Below are positions 60,501-64,000 of a stretch of DNA of 64,000 nt, piece after piece; position 1 is the stretch's first letter, and every line of letters starts with the position of its first letter. The position numbers and the translations under genes were made by a program. The DNA comes from Symsagittifera roscoffensis (lineage: Eukaryota > Xenacoelomorpha > Acoela > Convolutidae). The notes under the pieces were generated by a model that was given only the letters and a program-made list of their open reading frames with translations, did no database searches and was not told where the DNA came from. The stretch lies in NCBI RefSeq assembly GCF_963678635.1, contig NC_087065.1, forward strand, positions 57,004,754 through 57,068,753, read 5' to 3'.

Positions 60501-63500
60501 CTCTTTTGTTGTTATATGCCCAAAAATCATCTTGTTTGATATTTCGATAATTGGATCATAATGCTTGAATCTGATTGGTGGAAACTAATCAATATTTAAG
60601 AAAATCTAAAAATTGTTTGCGAAGATTAAAGTCCATGTGGTATTGTACATGATGGTATTTTTAGGCCGCATTACAGAAAATACCCCAGCCGCCCGTCGAT
60701 TCTCCATCAATTTAGGATGTTATCTTTGGGCCATATCAACATCGAAGTTTTAAAGATACTTTTAAACTCATTTGAATTAGGGAAATTAGAATTTTCGAAT
60801 CATGAATGTGATAAGTAGTCATGTTCAAAAATGGTCAGAAATGTGATTCGAGATGATAAATTTACCTGTGCAAAAGTGAGCTCGTTAATACTAATTCAAA
60901 TTGGCAGGAGCCGCACTGTTTTTGGGCAACTAGGCTCAATCATTTCCCCTAAGCGTTATCTTTTCTGGCTTTAAGGCCGCGAATTCCTTGATAATATTTG
61001 TTTCTGGAGGGCCAGATGAAATTAGCCATCCAGTCACAATGATTTTCTTACCTTATAACCATACAATGTTCAATTTCGATCTCGTCGAGTTTCTTTTTGA
61101 CCAGTAATTTTAGTTTTTTTGTAGTAGATTTCTGAAGATTTTCATTTATTAAACCATAATTTAAAGTAATCGAGTGAATGTTCCAAGTTGAAGTATTCGA
61201 GTGATTGATCATAGAGGTATCTAATTTATTTTTATAAGTTTAATTTTTTTAGTCGAGTTTGTTTATTTTAGTCGAGTAAATACAGAGACACTACTTTCAG
61301 CATAGAGGGAATACCCAGCAGCCCCATTCCAAACTGGGTGCGAGACCTCGCCCACGTGCAGGACGTCGCCATCACCCTTGGCAACCTTCTTCTGTTCCAG
61401 CGTCTGGCTTACTGGATATCTCTAAGCACCTACATGGGCAAAACATTCTACTACTTCACCGTACCTTTGTTGCCTATCTTGAAGTTTTTCGCGCTCTTCG
61501 TCGTCTTCTTAGTGGCCTTTGCAGTGTCTCTCAATGGCCTACTATGGCCTTCGTATTCGTCTTTGATGTTATTTTGTAACCAAACCGTCCATAATCATGG
61601 TCGGCCTCCTATTGGTCCCGGGAACTCAAATACAGACAACTCGTCTCTCATAAATATGTTGGTTGCTGAGTATAGCCAAGAGTGTAGCAATCTACGGGAC
61701 CCAAGTGATAATTTCGAAAATCAGAAGAATTTCATCAGGGAGATGATCAGGTGAATCAATTTGTTCTAATAAATATACATCCTTTTTAAACTTTTACCAG
61801 ATAAAATTACTAGATAAAAGAAGTTAAAACTCCTTATTGCTTCTCCAATCGAATGCTGGTAATTAAATTTTGTATTAATTTGAATTCCGCAATCTCTAAA
61901 TTTGAATGTCTTCGTTCCTTGGCGTAATTCGGATTCTTTGTGATTCAGCATTATCGGGAACCTTTTTGGCCTCGTTTTCGCCATGTTCGGAGCCGACCCG
62001 AAGTCGCGACTGCTAGCAAACTTCCGCAACTACAGCACCCCACAAGAGGCGACAGCCGCTATGTTGTATGCAGTATACGCCTTCTTCCAAATCCTTGTTC
62101 GACTGAACGTACTCATAGCACTAATCGTGGCAGCACTCACCCAGATATATGTACGTACCCAAGAAGCCTAATGTCCTTCTAACAGAAACTGTTTTTATTG
62201 ATGGTTTTTTAAAAAGTTTTCATAATAATTCAAGACGCCCGAAACTAGCTCTAAATCATTAAATGAAGTACAGCAATAAACAAGTTAAAATGATTCCTCA
62301 ATTTACTTATGATTGAAAAACCAAGATTGCTAAGAACGTTTATAGGGTTAATAACCATGGTATCTGTATATTTTGTACCGTTTAGCAACGTGCCAACGAG
62401 GAGTTCAAGTTCTACCGGACGAAAGTGATGGTTGCGTTTATAGACCCAGAAGACAACACTTGGGTGCCCTCTCCCCTCAACCTCATCCCCACTGTGAGGG
62501 AGGTGCAGAAGTGGATAGTGGACAGAGCAGAGCGGAAGAGGATGGGGAGCAGCTTCACCACCAGTGACACAATTAAGGTATCCTGCCACTCGGTCGAGAT
62601 CCCTATTTGATCACATCCCTATTTGATCACATCCCTAGTTGATCACACTCGGTCGATAATCCTAGACTATCAAGGAACGTTATCTTGCATGGTTTTTTAA
62701 ATTATAAGATGATGCAAATCTTTTAAAGATCTTGCAAGATCATGCAAGATAATATCTTTTCAAGATGTGAACACTAGGAACTCAGTAAAAATCGCCTAAA
62801 ATTCAGCAAATATTAATATGAAAACGCTAATCAAAAACCATCCATATCAAGATATGAACGGAATCCGCCAAAAAAGGAAGAGCCAACGTGGTTCAAATCA
62901 TGCTTCAAATTATTCGTTAAATCTCGTTCCTGGTGAGAGGGTTCGAAATGATTAATGCGAATTACTATTAATGCAAAAATGCTGCATGGCGAAACTGCTA
63001 CCGGTTGAAGTCGATGCAGGGGCGGATATAGAATTTTCTCAAAGGGAAGGACTTTCAAAAACTTTATCAACCTTTTTTTTGTCGATCAGAATGAATTTTC
63101 GAGCAATCCCAAAACACTATAAAGACCTTATTTTTACAAAAAAAATTGCAGCAGGCTAATTTTTGGAAAAGTAGGTTAAAAATGCCGTTTTTGGGCATCT
63201 TTTTCAAAATTTTTTGGCGCTTTCCTTCAAAATTAGTACATATTGGTGCCAAAGGCCGCCTTAAGAAAACTCTAGGGTTGGTTAGCCGAAAATGGATGTC
63301 AAAAAATAACATCAAAGCGGGGACCCGTTGGTTGGTAAAAGACCCGACATCCCACCCTAAACCCGCCCTTGGGGCGATGGGCAATTTTCATGCGAAAGAA
63401 ATAGCTAAATTCCTCTCTTTAACTTCTCATTAACTTTTACACGCATGAATTTTTCCAATTCATCAGTTAATAAAATTAATGTTTTTGTTTCAGGAGCGAA

Positions 63501-63550
63501 TGATGAGGGAGGCTTCTGAGAAAAGTCGACTGGAGAAATTAGCTATAAGT
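48551..63550 (+). CDS. Divergent TRPC-like cation channel, 3' end outside window
   Basis: Fourteen exons: 48551-48843, 49579-49788, 50567-50786, 52569-52700, 53105-53260, 53623-53868, 54502-54680, 59489-59561, 59835-59997, 60354-60487, 61272-61750, 61949-62150, 62386-62577, 63494-63550. All keep phase, giving 912 residues before the edge; a GTAAGT donor shows that more follows. An in-frame TGA three codons upstream supports the ATG. Layout: Ser/Asp-rich disordered N-terminus with an acidic run (about 100-125), ankyrin repeats (about 140-285), TRP_2-like segment with ASPAYCLVMT (about 300-337), FVAHPYCQQ (420-428), then six membrane segments (about 440-829). The S6 segment has RLNVLIAL (813-820), and the TRP-box-like EFKFYR (835-840) follows. 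TRPC channels pass Na+/Ca2+ downstream of phospholipase C. The pore LFW motif reads LFG here. Confidence 0.92.
48967..49310 (+). mobile_element. MITE-like element, GCGGATTTA family, copy in TRPC intron 1
   Basis: Begins GCGGATTTAGGGGAGGGG; includes CATCCATTTTTGGCTGACC, GGCGCCTTTGGGGCCAACA and ATTTGGTCAAAACTTCC, all matching the minus-oriented copy at 63015-63370. The right terminus is degraded. Confidence 0.65.
50567..50786 (+). other. TRPC-like gene: ankyrin-repeat exon
   Basis: Encodes HEVRVDTVNEVGYTSLAIAC then MMRVLLKYGCRI, the familiar ankyrin helix pair. The acceptor is GTTATTTAAG; a nearby ATG upstream in the same frame lies in the intron and is not the start. The phase-2 join with the previous exon gives KQK followed by HEV. 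Confidence 0.75.
50934..51110 (-). mobile_element. MITE-like element, truncated copy in TRPC intron 3
   Basis: Starts GCAGGGGCGGATCGAGG, followed by GAGCTCTCCCAAATCACTAT, TTCTGCGCCACAGGCAA and AAAAACGCGCTTTTAG, matching the 63015-63370 copy in the same orientation. Homology stops about where the LINE fragment begins, so the right end is missing. Confidence 0.6.
51125..52200 (+). pseudogene. Decayed LINE reverse transcriptase in TRPC intron 3
   Basis: An intact motif C, FADDTAILASF, is at 51151-51183. After a frameshift come STKCKILHNGKPFLD, FKYLVVQIDHQLRFNEHV and NGIMYKGR, then, after a further shift, YVVPIKSHGLLICG and YLIQKRILRTIF. These are the RT connection and C-terminal motifs of LINE-type elements. 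Stops and shifts (for example near 51488 and 51718) show it is dead. It lies on the gene's own strand between exons 50567-50786 and 52569-52700. Confidence 0.8.
56500..56660 (+). repeat. Purine-only (A/G-rich) tract
   Basis: About 160 bases almost entirely A and G on the plus strand (AAAAAGGATAAGAAAAAAGAG and the like). The Lys/Arg-rich ORF across it is a by-product. It lies in the 4.8-kb TRPC intron 54681-59488. Confidence 0.75.
57600..58825 (+). repeat. Long dispersed repeat, copy 2 (partner at 45850-47370)
   Basis: CTTTGTCTACAGCCTTTGAAA, GAATATTTGACCC, CTCCCTGCATATGC, CAACAGGTTGTTGGATGCAT, CATCCAGCTCTAGATGGGCC and ATCGCAAGTGGTGCGAAGCT follow the same order as in the partner. It lies in TRPC intron 7. 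Confidence 0.65.
59153..59463. repeat. Foldback element with a perfect 32-base core, just before a TRPC exon
   Basis: 59228-59259 (starting TTGTGAGAGCCCATAAAAAC) is exactly inverted at 59357-59388. Outside that core the arms still pair with mismatches: GCAATCGCAGCTAACG at 59174 against CGTTAGCTGCGATTGA at 59425, out to ACAAATA/TATTTGT at the ends. Each arm is about 110-140 bases around a loop of about 100 bases. The right end lies 25 bases before exon 59489-59561, close to its branch-point region. Confidence 0.85.
60113..60175 (+). mobile_element. Internally deleted MITE-like remnant, GCGGATTTA family
   Basis: AACGGATTTTGGGAGGG at the left joins directly to AAAATCAATTTGGTCGGCC, which in the full copy at 48967 lies near the right end. 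It lies in the TRPC intron after exon 59835-59997. Confidence 0.45.
61272..61750 (+). other. TRPC-like gene: transmembrane exon with S4-S5 and pore turret
   Basis: Encodes about 160 residues: NLLLFQRLAYWI (S4 region), the S4-S5 link, FFALFVVFLVAFAVSLNGL (S5), then a long extracellular turret of about 70 residues with N-X-S/T sites (NQT, NSS) and two cysteines (FCNQ, ECSN) that could form the disulfide known in TRPC turrets. It joins in phase to the pore exon 61949-62150. Confidence 0.8.
61949..62150 (+). other. TRPC-like gene: pore helix, selectivity region and S6 exon
   Basis: Encodes IIGNLFGLVFAMFGADPKS (763-781) at the position of the TRPC LFWS.FGL pore helix/filter, and S6 ending RLNVLIALIVAALTQIY (813-829), where most TRPCs have LLNMLIAM. 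The splice join is clean (AG|C gives Ser762), so the altered pore is not a frame artefact. Confidence 0.8.
62597..62646 (+). repeat. Short tandem repeat, 16-17-bp unit, three copies
   Basis: ATCCCTATTTGATCAC occurs twice and then ATCCCTAGTTGATCAC, directly after the donor of exon 62386-62577. Confidence 0.85.
63013..63375 (-). mobile_element. MITE-like element, GCGGATTTA family, near-full copy
   Basis: Begins GCAGGGGCGGATATAGAA and ends CACCCTAAACCCGCCCTT, so the termini are inverted versions of GCGGATNTA. The interior is the reverse complement of the copies at 47439 and 48967 (for example TTGGTGCCAAAGGCCGCCTT). About 360 bases, non-coding, in the last TRPC intron of the window. Confidence 0.7.
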
Positions 63551-64000
63551 GTAAGTTTTGACTGTAGTTTGTTTGTGTGTCTTACTTTTTTCATAAAATT
63601 TGCTGTCCATATCGCATTTGATGGACGAGAAGCAATTATGGAATTATTCTGTTTACGCTCATCCAATTTTTTATACACAGTTGCCCTGATGAATGCGGTC
63701 GCGTGATCCGTCATCATATGGAATCTCCGAGACTGTTTTACTTAGCTTCTACTCCTTTGCTATTTTCCACTCTGTACCAACATGTCAATTAATCTGGAAG
63801 CTGCTCAATTCAAACATCTACATCAAGAATTTAAAAAATCATAATAATTGATATTTTTTTGAAGGTAAGTTTTTTAATCAACATTCAAACTAATTGAGAG
63901 GCAGAATATAAAGTTAGTGGAAAATAGCAAACAAACTATTGTAACACGTTGGAACCAAAAATTCAGTGTTGAAATATATCAATTCAAAAATCATGAAAAA
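63551..64000 (+). other. Start of a further TRPC intron at the window edge
   Basis: A GTAAGT donor follows exon 63494-63550. No further exon with a clear acceptor and frame is seen to the window end. The rest of the C-terminal tail lies beyond. Confidence 0.5.

Overview
The window is animal nuclear DNA: AT-rich, with intron-rich genes, GT-AG splicing (one GC-AG), GC-richer exons inside long AT-rich introns, and many decayed retroelements. The proteins are metazoan (a TRPC-type channel, a TBC-TLDc protein, a mitochondrial D-lactate dehydrogenase), but their divergence and the repeats suggest an invertebrate; I cannot name the species. No CRISPR, operon, prokaryotic or convincing functional tRNA gene is seen.

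Layout. 1-3581 (minus) is an uninterrupted gag-protease ORF of an LTR-type retroelement, cut by the window edge. 3582-8462 has no host gene; it holds the sequence upstream of that ORF, with about twenty copies of a short CCGGA-centred motif, some in a 40-bp minisatellite. 8463-19995 (plus) is a complete six-exon LDHD-like gene of 500 codons with a 165-bp tandem repeat in intron 1 and a dead LINE in intron 4. 20848-38903 (plus) is a complete ten-exon TBC1D24/Skywalker-like gene of 519 codons; its first intron carries a 1.8-2.7 kb segmental duplication and another dead LINE. 38904-44320 has a LINE C-terminal fragment and dispersed repeats. 44321-44840 (plus) looks like the last two exons of a gene I do not recognise. 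44841-48550 is repeat-rich. 48551 to past the right edge (plus) is a divergent TRPC-like channel: fourteen exons and 912 codons are in the window, from the acidic N-terminus to just after the TRP box.

The exon models were assembled by hand from splice signals, reading phase and remembered family similarity. All junctions keep frame, which is the main support. The three host genes have no obvious shared pathway: LDHD is mitochondrial, TBC1D24 acts in synaptic vesicle/endosomal trafficking, and TRPC is a plasma-membrane cation channel. They appear to be independent neighbours, all on the plus strand, with the retroelement opposed at the left edge. Much of the non-coding sequence is interspersed repeats: an abundant intronic family of about ten copies, two MITE-like families, foldback elements, tRNA-like short elements and LINE fragments.
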